This document shows, piece by piece, positions 1 through 5,680 of a stretch of 6,529 bases of DNA; the stretch's first letter is position 1, and each line of letters begins with the position of its first letter. The notes under the pieces were generated by a model. It was not told where the DNA came from. It did no database searches and was given only the letters and a program-made list of their open reading frames with translations. Position numbers and translations under genes: made by a program. This stretch comes from Eubacterium sp. (GTDB taxonomy: Bacteria; Bacillota; Clostridia; Lachnospirales; Lachnospiraceae), in NCBI GenBank assembly GCA_017445525.1, contig JAFSTZ010000054.1, positions 1 to 6,529 on the forward strand. The letters are read 5' to 3'.

Positions 1-7
1 CTAGTAG

Positions 8-37
8 TTGACACATCCCATCGAATAGTGTTATAAT
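8..37 (+). promoter_or_regulatory. sigma-A promoter (extended -10) for the chemotaxis receptor gene
   Basis: A perfect -35 box TTGACA (8-13) is followed by an 18-bp spacer and a perfect -10 box TATAAT (32-37). A TG at 29-30 makes an extended -10 (TGTTATAAT). Transcription should begin near 44-45, giving a leader of about 43 nt before the ATG at 88. The -10 lies in a perfect 12-bp palindrome TTATAATTATAA (31-42) that contains a second TATAAT (38-43). No flagellar sigma-28 type promoter was seen, although many chemotaxis genes use one; the housekeeping sigma factor is therefore the likely driver. A second TTGACA at 57-62 has no -10 partner before the ribosome binding site. Confidence 0.85.
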
Positions 38-87
38 TATAATTGCGTTTTCACATTTGACAGTTTACATAAGGGAGGTTATGGCCT

Positions 88-1800
88 ATGAAGAATTTGA
101 GCATGAGATTTAAAATTCTTCTCATAGTAGTTCCGCTGGTTATCGCCTTGGTTGCGAGCACCGTAGTCGGGATCATGAGGATGAAACAGATTGAGGATGA
201 GACAACTGAGATCTACTACGATACCTTGTTTGAAGTAACAGAAGCTGTTATCAACGCAGACAGGGATCTGTATCAGGCGTTAACGGCACATCTGGATCTC
301 ACATTCCGCGAGGATGCCAATCCGGATGAAAAAAAGGCTTATGCGGAGGATATCGAAACGAATGCCCAGCAGGCATATGACGGTGTACACACCGCTGAGT
401 CCATAGCTGCTTCAAACGAGAGTCTGAATGCTTTTTCACTGGATGGTGCGACCTTTTCTTCATTGATTTCAGACTTTGACACCGGATATGAATCAGTTAA
501 GAGTATACTTCTCAGTGGAGACGTTGATGAAAAAGTCCTTGAAACACAGTTTGACGCAACCCGTGATTCCATCGACAAGATGGGTGAGCTTGTAGAAGCA
601 TGGGCTGTTGAGAAGCACGATACTCTCTCGTCAGAGATAGACAGATCTATCCTTACCCTTTCTATAGTGTTTGGATTGGTCGCTCTCGCTATCCTTATCC
701 TCGCCGTCATAGTCATCAGAGCTGTAACAAAGGGAATCAAAGAGGCTACTGTTGGACTTGAGAGGATCGCGGAAGGTCATCTCGATATTGATATAGATAT
801 AAGCAATGCAGGCTCTGACGAAGTCGGAACTATCAAGAAAGCCACACATGATCTGTCAAACAGACTGATAGATATCATCTCCAAGACCAAAAACATGTCC
901 GGAGATCTCACCGTATCCGGTGGAGATCTTGCAGAGTCAGCTGATCAGGCTTCACAGGCATCCGGTCAGGTCTCGGAGGCTGTAAACGATGTATCGGAGG
1001 GTGCAGTATCACAGTCTGAAAGCGTGCAGACCGCAGCGAACCGTACAGACAATATCGGCGAGGATATCAACCTTATCAACAACGATATGAGCGAGCTGAA
1101 TGAGTATTCGGTAAAGATGAAGGAATCCTGCGATGCTACCATGGCAACACTCAGTGCTTTGATAGCTTCAAACACAGATGTTTCCAAGTCGGTTCATGAT
1201 ATAGGAGCGACTATAAGTGCAACCAATGAATCCGTACAGAACATCTCTCAGTTCTCGGATGCGATCATGGATATTGCATCACAGACCAACCTGCTTTCAC
1301 TGAATGCTTCGATCGAGGCAGCAAGAGCCGGAGAGTCAGGAAAAGGATTTGCGGTCGTTGCCGATGAGATCAGACAGCTGGCTGATCAGTCACGTCAGAG
1401 TGCGGATGAGATCAAGGCTATCATCGATACATTGCTTCGAGATACTGAGGCTTCGGTAGGAGTTATGGAAGAGCTGAACAAGAGCATCCAGACTCAGGGT
1501 GAGCAGATCACCACTACGAAAGCAGATATGGAAGAGATGTACGATAACGTAGAGCATGTATCCAAGAGCTCAGAGGATATCAAGAATCGTGTCGAGGATC
1601 TGAACGGTGCAAAGGATGCCCTCGTAGAGATCATCCAGGATCTCTCGGCGATATCCGAGGAGAATGCAGCTTCTTCGGAAGAGACCTCTGCATCCATGGA
1701 AGAGTTGAATGCAACATTTACAACTATAAGTGCTTCTGCAGACAAGCTCAGAGAGCTTGCGCATGATATGGATCAGACCATATCATATTTCAACATCTGA
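88..1800 (+). CDS. methyl-accepting chemotaxis protein (transmembrane receptor)
   Basis: This is a membrane chemoreceptor that senses an extracellular signal and controls the CheA kinase through CheW. Seen in the 570-residue protein: TM1 about 10-30; an extracellular domain about 31-187, predicted mostly helical and of a size fitting a four-helix-bundle sensor; TM2 about 188-210; a HAMP linker about 211-265 containing the DEVG motif (244-247); and a long cytoplasmic coiled-coil hairpin. The highly conserved hairpin tip is unmistakable at about 395-432 ([20 protein letters not shown], then [15 protein letters not shown]). A typical methylation site is present around Glu531/Glu532 ([10 protein letters not shown]). 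There is no C-terminal NWETF-type tether for CheR/CheB; the protein ends TISYFNI. The start is supported by AGGGAGG at 72-78, nine bases before the ATG. The ligand cannot be read from sequence; the downstream amino-acid transporter makes an amino acid or related solute plausible but unproven. Confidence 0.97.
   Translation: MKNLSMRFKILLIVVPLVIALVASTVVGIMRMKQIEDETTEIYYDTLFEVTEAVINADRDLYQALTAHLDLTFREDANPDEKKAYAEDIETNAQQAYDGVHTAESIAASNESLNAFSLDGATFSSLISDFDTGYESVKSILLSGDVDEKVLETQFDATRDSIDKMGELVEAWAVEKHDTLSSEIDRSILTLSIVFGLVALAILILAVIVIRAVTKGIKEATVGLERIAEGHLDIDIDISNAGSDEVGTIKKATHDLSNRLIDIISKTKNMSGDLTVSGGDLAESADQASQASGQVSEAVNDVSEGAVSQSESVQTAANRTDNIGEDINLINNDMSELNEYSVKMKESCDATMATLSALIASNTDVSKSVHDIGATISATNESVQNISQFSDAIMDIASQTNLLSLNASIEAARAGESGKGFAVVADEIRQLADQSRQSADEIKAIIDTLLRDTEASVGVMEELNKSIQTQGEQITTTKADMEEMYDNVEHVSKSSEDIKNRVEDLNGAKDALVEIIQDLSAISEENAASSEETSASMEELNATFTTISASADKLRELAHDMDQTISYFNI
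1763..1786 (+). repeat. perfect inverted repeat in the last codons of the receptor gene
   Basis: ATGATATGG (1763-1771) and CCATATCAT (1778-1786) are perfect reverse complements separated by the 6-base loop ATCAGA. The stem overlaps the codons for about residues 559-567 of the receptor. The same word reappears just past the hairpin across the stop codon (CTGATATGATCAGA, 1797-1810, against ATGATATGGATCAGA, 1763-1777), so the right arm could pair with either copy. It may help end the upstream message or shield its 3' end; coincidence is possible because these are coding bases. Confidence 0.5.
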
Positions 1801-1854
1801 TATGATCAGATAGGAGGAACGCTGATCAAGGCAGTTCCTTAAAACAGTTATTTC

Positions 1855-1886
1855 GTGCAGTCGTATATCATATACGGCTGCACTTT
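1855..1886 (+). terminator. stem-loop, probable weak terminator or attenuator between receptor gene and ABC operon
   Basis: A 13-bp stem pairs 1855-1867 with 1871-1883 around a 3-base loop (TCA); one T-G wobble (1861-1877) is the only non-Watson-Crick pair. It is followed by only three T residues (1884-1886), so as an intrinsic terminator it looks leaky. The AT-rich top of the stem is also a palindrome (CGTATATCATATACG-like, 1862-1876, with one wobble mismatch) that could be a protein-binding site. No clear promoter follows it before the next gene at 1923, which suggests that some transcription of the transporter genes arrives by readthrough from the receptor promoter. Confidence 0.55.
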
Positions 1887-1922
1887 GATGTAAACAGTAA
1901 CAAGATCAGGAAGGAGAAAAAG

Positions 1923-2720
1923 ATGAAAAAGAAACTTTTGGCAATGGGGCTTGTAGCTGTGATGTGTCTGTCTTTAACTGCATGCGGAGGTTCAGACTCA
2001 GAGAACAAAGACAGCGATATGGCTGCGATCAAAGAAAAGGGTACTCTGGTAGTAGGTATCACGGATTTTGAACCCATGGACTACAAAGATGAAAACGGTG
2101 AGTGGATAGGCTTTGATGCCGACATGGCAAAAGCATTTGCTGAGAAGATCGGTGTAAAGGCCGAGTTTACTGAGATTGACTGGGACAACAAAGCACTTGA
2201 GCTTGACTCCGGAACCATCGATTGCGTATGGAACGGCATGACACTCACAGATGAGGTTAAGAGCGCTATGGATTGCTCAAATCCGTACTGCAACAACGCT
2301 CAGGTAGCTATAGTGCCCGAGGATAAAGCAGATCAGTATCGTACTGTTGAGAGTCTCAAAGACCTGAAGTTTGCCGTAGAGGCAGGAAGTGCCGGCGAGG
2401 AACAGGCCAAGGCCAACAATCTCGAGTACACAGCTGTACAGAATCAGGCAAACGCACTGATGGAGGTTCAGGCCGGGACAGCAGATGCTGCTATCATCGA
2501 TTCACTTATGGCAGCGGCTATGGTAGGGGCAGGAACAAGCTATGAGAATCTCACCTATACAGTTGGTTTGAACGACGAGGAGTACGGTGTCGGCTTCAGA
2601 AAGGGCTCAGATCTGAAGGACGAGCTGAACAAGTTCTTCAAAGAGAGCTATGCAAACGGTTCCATGATCGATACAGCAGATAAATACAACGTCCAGGCTG
2701 CTCTGATCGCGCAGCAGTAA
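1923..2720 (+). CDS. amino-acid-type ABC transporter substrate-binding lipoprotein (SBP_bac_3 family)
   Basis: This is the extracellular solute receptor of an importer. It starts with a lipoprotein signal peptide: KKK at 2-4, a hydrophobic stretch, and lipobox LTAC (18-21), so Cys21 should be lipidated and anchor it to the outer face of the membrane. The 265 residues match the usual length for family 3 binding proteins. Family landmarks include GTLVVGI at the start of lobe 1, DENGEWIGFDADMAKAFAEK, the hinge-side WNGMTLT segment, and the lobe 2 motif AAIIDSLMA with Asp193, which fits the usual amino-group-binding Asp. The position normally holding the carboxylate-binding Arg (TxxR) reads TDEVK, with Val112 and then Lys113. 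From memory, related clostridial proteins share this TDEVKSAM segment, so it may mark a subfamily. AAGGAG at 1911-1916 lies six bases before the start. The substrate is probably an amino acid or a relative, but not assignable. Confidence 0.94.
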   Translation: MKKKLLAMGLVAVMCLSLTACGGSDSENKDSDMAAIKEKGTLVVGITDFEPMDYKDENGEWIGFDADMAKAFAEKIGVKAEFTEIDWDNKALELDSGTIDCVWNGMTLTDEVKSAMDCSNPYCNNAQVAIVPEDKADQYRTVESLKDLKFAVEAGSAGEEQAKANNLEYTAVQNQANALMEVQAGTADAAIIDSLMAAAMVGAGTSYENLTYTVGLNDEEYGVGFRKGSDLKDELNKFFKESYANGSMIDTADKYNVQAALIAQQ

Positions 2721-2729
2721 GAGGAAAAT

Positions 2730-3416
2730 ATGGATACATTTTTCGACCAGCTCCCGGTAGTAGTTAACGCACTCAATGTCGGTTTTCTACAGACTCTGAA
2801 GTTATTTGCGGTAACACTTATCGGTGCTATCCCTCTGGGGCTTTTGATATCACTTTGTACTATGTCAAAGTTTACGGCATTGAGGGGTGTGTTCAAATTC
2901 ATCATATGGATCGTTCGCGGAACACCGCTGATGATCCAGCTTTTGATAATCTACTATTTTCCCGGACTGGTCCTGGGAAATGCCATATGGGGCGGAGATG
3001 AGATAGGAAGATTCATCGCGTCAGCCGTGGCATTTATCATAAATTATGCATGCTATTTTTCTGAGATATTCAGAGGCGGGATCCAGGGCATACCCGTAGG
3101 ACAGGATGAGGCCGGTCTGGTGCTGGGTATGACCAAAAGCCAGATATTTTTCAAGGTCAAGCTCCTTCAGATGGTAAAGAGGGTCCTACCACCTATGTCC
3201 AACGAGATCCTGACGCTGGTCAAAGATACTTCCCTCGCGCGTATCATAGCTTTGCAGGAGGTTATCTGGGCCGGACAGGCGTTTATGAAGGGATCACAGG
3301 GTATATCGGGCGCTATATGGCCGTTGTTTTTCTCGGCGCTGTATTATCTGATATTCAATGGTATACTGACGATACTTCTGGGAAAGGCAGAGAAGAAACT
3401 GTCATACTTCAGGTGA
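2730..3416 (+). CDS. amino-acid-type ABC transporter permease (HisM/GlnP-like)
   Basis: This is the membrane-spanning subunit that forms the translocation path. The 228-residue length is normal for His/Glu/Gln-type permeases. Several hydrophobic segments are visible, about 19-45, 55-82, 92-112 and 190-217, with shorter ones between. The early motif [17 protein letters not shown] (about 61-77) is characteristic of polar amino acid permeases. The EAA loop that docks on the ATPase is present from Glu127 ([20 protein letters not shown]), but the usual IxLPQ proline is replaced (KLLQM); the following LPPMSNE is conserved. Only one permease gene is present, so a homodimer is expected. The start lies 9 bases after the preceding stop, with a modest GAGGAAAAT ribosome binding site at 2721-2729, indicating tight co-translation with the binding protein. 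Confidence 0.95.
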   Translation: MDTFFDQLPVVVNALNVGFLQTLKLFAVTLIGAIPLGLLISLCTMSKFTALRGVFKFIIWIVRGTPLMIQLLIIYYFPGLVLGNAIWGGDEIGRFIASAVAFIINYACYFSEIFRGGIQGIPVGQDEAGLVLGMTKSQIFFKVKLLQMVKRVLPPMSNEILTLVKDTSLARIIALQEVIWAGQAFMKGSQGISGAIWPLFFSALYYLIFNGILTILLGKAEKKLSYFR

Positions 3417-3444
3417 TGCCGGTTTAGGAGATAGGAGAAGTGAG

Positions 3445-4236
3445 ATGAGCCTTTTAGAGGTTAAAAATATCAGCAAGTCCTTCGGTGATACCGAGGTTCT
3501 CAAGGATATCAGCTTTGAGCTGGAAGAGGGCTATGTATTGTCCATCATCGGCTCGTCGGGCAGTGGTAAGACCACACTGCTCAGATGCCTGAACTATTTA
3601 GAGATTCCCGACAAGGGGACTATAAAAGTTGCCGGAGAGATGGTATTTGATTCCAAGGACCCGAAGTATCTGAAGGAGTCTGTAATCCGTGTAAACAGGC
3701 TTCATTTCGGACTGGTATTTCAGTCCTTCAACCTATTTCCGCAGTATACAGCCATCGACAACATCATGCTGGCAAGAAAACTGCAGGTGCAGGGTGAACC
3801 TGATTTTAAAGAGAAAAAGCAGGAATACTATAAATGGATCAGAGCTGAGGCTGAGGTTCTCCTGGATCAGATGGGACTCTCCGACCGGATGGACAACTAT
3901 CCTCATCAGCTGTCCGGCGGTCAGTGCCAGCGAGTTGCCATAGCCAGAGCACTCGCACTCAAGCCAAACATTCTTTGCTTCGACGAGCCTACGTCAGCGC
4001 TAGATCCCGAGCTTACCGGCGAGGTACTGAAGGTCATCAGGGATCTGGCGGATCAGCACATGACCATGATCATAGTAACCCACGAGATGAGCTTTGCCAA
4101 GGATGTATCGGACAGAGTTATCTTTATGGACAGGGGTATCGTCCTGGAACAGGGCTCATCAGATGATATTTTCCTTCATCCTAAAAATGAGAGGACACTC
4201 CAGTTTCTGGGGAACTATAAGAGTGGGTTGGATTGA
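3445..4236 (+). CDS. amino-acid-type ABC transporter ATP-binding protein (GlnQ/HisP-like)
   Basis: This is the cytoplasmic ATPase that powers the importer. All nucleotide-binding motifs are visible: Walker [10 protein letters not shown] (36-44), Q-loop Gln93 in [13 protein letters not shown] signature LSGGQCQR (156-163), Walker B ILCFDEP with Asp180/Glu181, D-loop SALD (184-187), and switch His213 in VTHEM. At 263 residues it is about 20 longer than a typical GlnQ. The extra length lies mainly between Walker A and the signature (the [19 protein letters not shown] and [17 protein letters not shown] regions). The signature has Cys161 where Gln is commonest. The start is supported by AGGAG at 3433-3437, seven bases before the ATG; the gene follows the permease stop by 28 bases and completes the three-gene operon. 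Confidence 0.96.
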   Translation: MSLLEVKNISKSFGDTEVLKDISFELEEGYVLSIIGSSGSGKTTLLRCLNYLEIPDKGTIKVAGEMVFDSKDPKYLKESVIRVNRLHFGLVFQSFNLFPQYTAIDNIMLARKLQVQGEPDFKEKKQEYYKWIRAEAEVLLDQMGLSDRMDNYPHQLSGGQCQRVAIARALALKPNILCFDEPTSALDPELTGEVLKVIRDLADQHMTMIIVTHEMSFAKDVSDRVIFMDRGIVLEQGSSDDIFLHPKNERTLQFLGNYKSGLD

Positions 4237-4251
4237 TAAAGATCGAATAGG

Positions 4252-4267
4252 GACTCGTCTGCGAGTT
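4252..4267 (+). other. small stem-loop downstream of the ABC operon
   Basis: GACTCG (4252-4257) pairs with CGAGTT (4262-4267) around a TCTG loop, six pairs including one G-T wobble. No T-run follows, so it is not a convincing intrinsic terminator by itself. It may protect the 3' end of the transporter message or help processing. Confidence 0.35.
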
Positions 4268-4291
4268 GCAGTGTTCACAACCTTCTACTCG

Positions 4292-4318
4292 ATTAAGTAC
4301 ACGTTAATTATCTTTTCT
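4292..4318. terminator. possible weak terminator in the convergent gap
   Basis: ATTAAG (4292-4297) can pair with C-TTAAT (4302-4308, one bulged G) and is followed on the plus strand by the pyrimidine-rich TATCTTTTCTT. The stem is short and AT-rich, so this is a tentative call. Convergent genes end on either side (stops at 4236 and 4318), so some termination function here is expected, but no strong terminator is evident for either strand. Confidence 0.25.
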
Positions 4319-5187
4319 TAATTCAGTATGATCTTATATCCGCCTCTGAATACTGTTCCGGCTCCTAAGTATCTCTCATATCTGCGCTCTGACAGTTCGC
4401 CGTCAAAGTCGCAGGCATCGGCTCTGCCATACCACGGCTCGATACAGAGGAACGGAGCATTTTTCTTCTCAGGAGCCCATATGCCAACAAGTGGTGAATC
4501 AAACTCTACGGTCACGTAGGGTTTTTTATTTATATCGAGGATCGATACGCTCTGCACCTGGTCGTGCTCGAGGATGTGAACACCGTTATCAAAAGTGTGC
4601 TCATCGAGAGGGAAGCATCTGTCCTCGTCCAGCTTCAGTATATGGGTTGATCTCTGCACCAGCCCATCGGCAAAGTCGGTTGCAGTCAGGTCTTCCTTTG
4701 CATCAAACTGCAGGTAGTTGCCCTTGATAGTGCCATCGGACGCAGTCTTTACCATAAATGCAGGATGAGCTCCGATAGAAAAATACATCGTCTCGTCGGA
4801 TGGATTTTTCACAAGCCACATAACTTCGAGATTGTTTTTATTCAGGGAATACATGATAGTCAGCTCAAAGTTAAACGGATACTTCTTCAACGTTTCTTCG
4901 TTTGACTTCAGTCTGAAGGATGCGGATGTAGATGTGTGTCCGGCCTCCTCAAACTCCATATCTCTGGCGAAGCCATGCTGTCCCATAGTGTATTCTTTTT
5001 CTTTATATCTGTACTTCCCGTCGCGCAGCGCACCCACAAACGGAAACAGCACAGGCGATGTTCTGTTCCAAAAAGCGGGATCTCCGTTCCACATATATTC
5101 CCTGTCATCTTTGATGATGCTTTTTAACTCGGCACCGTGAGAATCAAAGGTAGCGGTCATGGTATCATTTTTAAGAGTTATCTGCAT
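4318..5187 (-). CDS. aldose 1-epimerase family protein (LacX-like mutarotase)
   Basis: The likely role is interconversion of alpha and beta anomers of an aldose or sugar phosphate in the cytoplasm; no signal peptide is present. The 289 residues match the LacX-type branch, which is shorter than classical GalM (about 340). Visible landmarks, N to C: HGAELKSI (17-24), WNRTSPVLFPFVGALRDGKY (40-59), GQHGFARD with His71, the SIGAHPAF segment with His141, and FLCIEPWYGRAD with Glu250. His71, His141 and Glu250 correspond to the two catalytic histidines and the general base of the galactose mutarotase family, so the enzyme looks active. The start is fixed by AAGGAGG (complement of 5196-5202), eight bases upstream. 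It has its own strong promoter and faces the transporter operon tail to tail, so it is an independent gene. The substrate cannot be told from sequence. Confidence 0.93.
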   Translation of the reverse strand: MQITLKNDTMTATFDSHGAELKSIIKDDREYMWNGDPAFWNRTSPVLFPFVGALRDGKYRYKEKEYTMGQHGFARDMEFEEAGHTSTSASFRLKSNEETLKKYPFNFELTIMYSLNKNNLEVMWLVKNPSDETMYFSIGAHPAFMVKTASDGTIKGNYLQFDAKEDLTATDFADGLVQRSTHILKLDEDRCFPLDEHTFDNGVHILEHDQVQSVSILDINKKPYVTVEFDSPLVGIWAPEKKNAPFLCIEPWYGRADACDFDGELSERRYERYLGAGTVFRGGYKIILN

Positions 5188-5251
5188 GGGGAAAGCCTCC
5201 TTGTTTTAATTCTATATCTTCGGAAAACTGATGCTTGCATCCTTGATAACA

Positions 5252-5280
5252 ATTATACGTGACGTGATATATAGTGTCAA
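5252..5280 (-). promoter_or_regulatory. consensus sigma-A promoter for the aldose epimerase gene
   Basis: Read on the minus strand, TTGACA (complement of 5275-5280), an exact 17-bp spacer and TATAAT (complement of 5252-5257) form a fully consensus promoter. Transcription should begin near 5245, giving a leader of about 58 nt before the ATG at 5187. The leader contains a short self-complementary word GATGCAAGCATC (minus strand; plus-strand 5230-5241). Confidence 0.88.
5260..5279. promoter_or_regulatory. candidate operator dyad inside the epimerase promoter
   Basis: The spacer and -35 region contain an imperfect 20-bp dyad, TGAC-N3-ATATAT-N3-GTCA in outline (half-sites 5260-5263 and 5276-5279, centre 5267-5272). 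It overlaps the -35 box, so a bound repressor would block RNA polymerase. A near-consensus promoter on a metabolic gene often needs such a repressor, but no regulator for it is visible in this window and the dyad is short. Confidence 0.35.
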
Positions 5281-5350
5281 TAGATTTTTTCAAACATGTG
5301 AAGATAGCACAATAGACGAATAATCAGTGTATCATAATCCTCGGTTGAGG

Positions 5351-5379
5351 TTGACCTTTTTTATAAAAATATGTATAAT
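5351..5379 (+). promoter_or_regulatory. near-consensus sigma-A promoter driving the inserted element and the histidine kinase gene
   Basis: TTGACC (5351-5356), a 17-bp AT-rich spacer and a perfect TATAAT (5374-5379). The expected start is near 5385-5387, within the first bases of the 182-bp inverted-repeat element. An imperfect palindrome CCTCGGTTGAGG (5339-5350) abuts the -35 box and could bind a regulator. The -10 box overlaps the left copy of the TAATAATG duplication (5376-5383), so the promoter probably predates the insertion and was left intact by it. No better promoter was found between the element and the kinase start codon. Confidence 0.75.
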
Positions 5380-5383
5380 AATG
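5376..5383 (+). repeat. left target-site duplication TAATAATG
   Basis: These eight bases directly abut the left terminal inverted repeat and are identical to 5566-5573. The match ends exactly at the element boundaries: the bases outside the repeats (A5375 and T5574) do not match the corresponding element bases (C5565 and G5384). Confidence 0.8.
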
Positions 5384-5400
5384 GTTACTATTCACGGCTG
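5384..5400 (+). repeat. left terminal inverted repeat of the element
   Basis: Seventeen bases that are the perfect reverse complement of 5549-5565. The inner bases CTG (5398-5400) also belong to the 12-bp arm 1 stem, so they can pair with either 5549-5551 or 5458-5460. Confidence 0.85.
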
Positions 5401-5548
5401 AATTACATCCATGAATACGTCGGATGCTTGCATCCGTAAGTATTTATAGATGTAATTCAGGCTGAAGGCTGTCACTCCCCATCATAAGGAGAGTGCTGCG
5501 AAGCAGCAATAGAGTGCCGAAGGCACGGACTCTCCGCATGTGGAGTGA

Positions 5549-5565
5549 CAGCCGTGAATAGTAAC
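5549..5565 (-). repeat. right terminal inverted repeat of the element
   Basis: Perfect reverse complement of the left end. Its inner CAGCC (5549-5553) can pair either with GGCTG of the left terminal repeat (5396-5400) or with the internal GGCTG (5467-5471), so the closing stem and arm 2 compete for the same bases. Confidence 0.85.
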
Positions 5566-5573
5566 TAATAATG
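5566..5573 (+). repeat. right target-site duplication TAATAATG
   Basis: Exact copy of 5376-5383 immediately outside the right terminal inverted repeat. Removing the element plus one copy restores a continuous site in which TATAATAATG runs straight into TAGTG (5574 onward), the presumed ancestral promoter-to-leader junction. Confidence 0.8.
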
Positions 5574-5680
5574 TAGTGTTGCTTACATTAAATTTCTAAG
5601 ATGGAAAAACAGACAATTAATATGGTTCGATTATTTAGTGTCAGCAGCAATGGGATGAAGTAACAATGCAGGAGTAATGT
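5574..5680 (+). other. remaining leader of the histidine kinase gene
   Basis: This 107-bp AT-rich stretch lies between the element and the kinase start. It contains no second convincing promoter and no terminator. A 20-codon open frame (5601-5663) is present but lacks a ribosome binding site. AGGAG at 5670-5674 serves the kinase gene. Confidence 0.5.

Larger units (their letters stand above)
5384..5565. mobile_element. 182-bp non-autonomous MITE-like element with 17-bp terminal inverted repeats
   Basis: The ends GTTACTATTCACGGCTG (5384-5400) and CAGCCGTGAATAGTAAC (5549-5565) are perfect reverse complements, and the segment is flanked by an 8-bp direct repeat, the mark of transposition. It has no open reading frame, so any movement would need a transposase supplied in trans. 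The interior is highly structured. Arm 1 pairs 5398-5409 with 5449-5460 (12 perfect pairs), continues 5412-5418 with 5440-5446, and is capped by CGGATGCTTGCATCCG (5421-5436). Arm 2 pairs 5467-5478 with 5542-5553 (12 perfect pairs), then 5488-5494 with 5529-5535, enclosing two GAA-loop hairpins (5495-5507 and 5514-5526). The GTTAC ends and 8-bp duplication do not let me assign an insertion sequence family; a structured RNA gene fixed in place is the alternative, but it would not explain the duplication. Confidence 0.8.

Noticed and set aside
81..113. Alternative ATG at 81 for the chemoreceptor
   Set aside because: It is in another frame and meets a stop after ten codons; the ATG at 88 has proper spacing to AGGGAGG and gives a normal receptor N-terminus.
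339..1764. Minus-strand open frames within the chemoreceptor gene
   Set aside because: They are antisense shadows of a coding sequence with strongly conserved receptor motifs; none has family features or a ribosome binding site.
1812..1842. A leader peptide starting at CTG after AGGAGG (1812-1817)
   Set aside because: The frame is only six codons, needs a CTG start, and contains no run of a regulatory amino acid.
3924..4321. Alternative-frame plus-strand ORFs overlapping the 3' end of the ATPase gene
   Set aside because: They lie out of frame inside well-conserved Walker B and H-loop sequence and show low-complexity compositions typical of shadow frames.
4328..5140. Plus-strand ORFs opposite the aldose epimerase gene
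   Set aside because: The minus-strand frame contains the catalytic His/His/Glu motifs and a perfect promoter and ribosome binding site, so the opposite frames are shadows.
5384..5565. The repeat region as a CRISPR array
   Set aside because: There is no repeated unit with regular spacers; the similarity is inverted, not direct, apart from the flanking 8-bp duplication.
5384..5573. The element as an intrinsic terminator blocking kinase transcription
   Set aside because: No T-run follows the right arm (it is followed by TAATAATGTAGTG), so its strong structure does not fit a standard intrinsic terminator.
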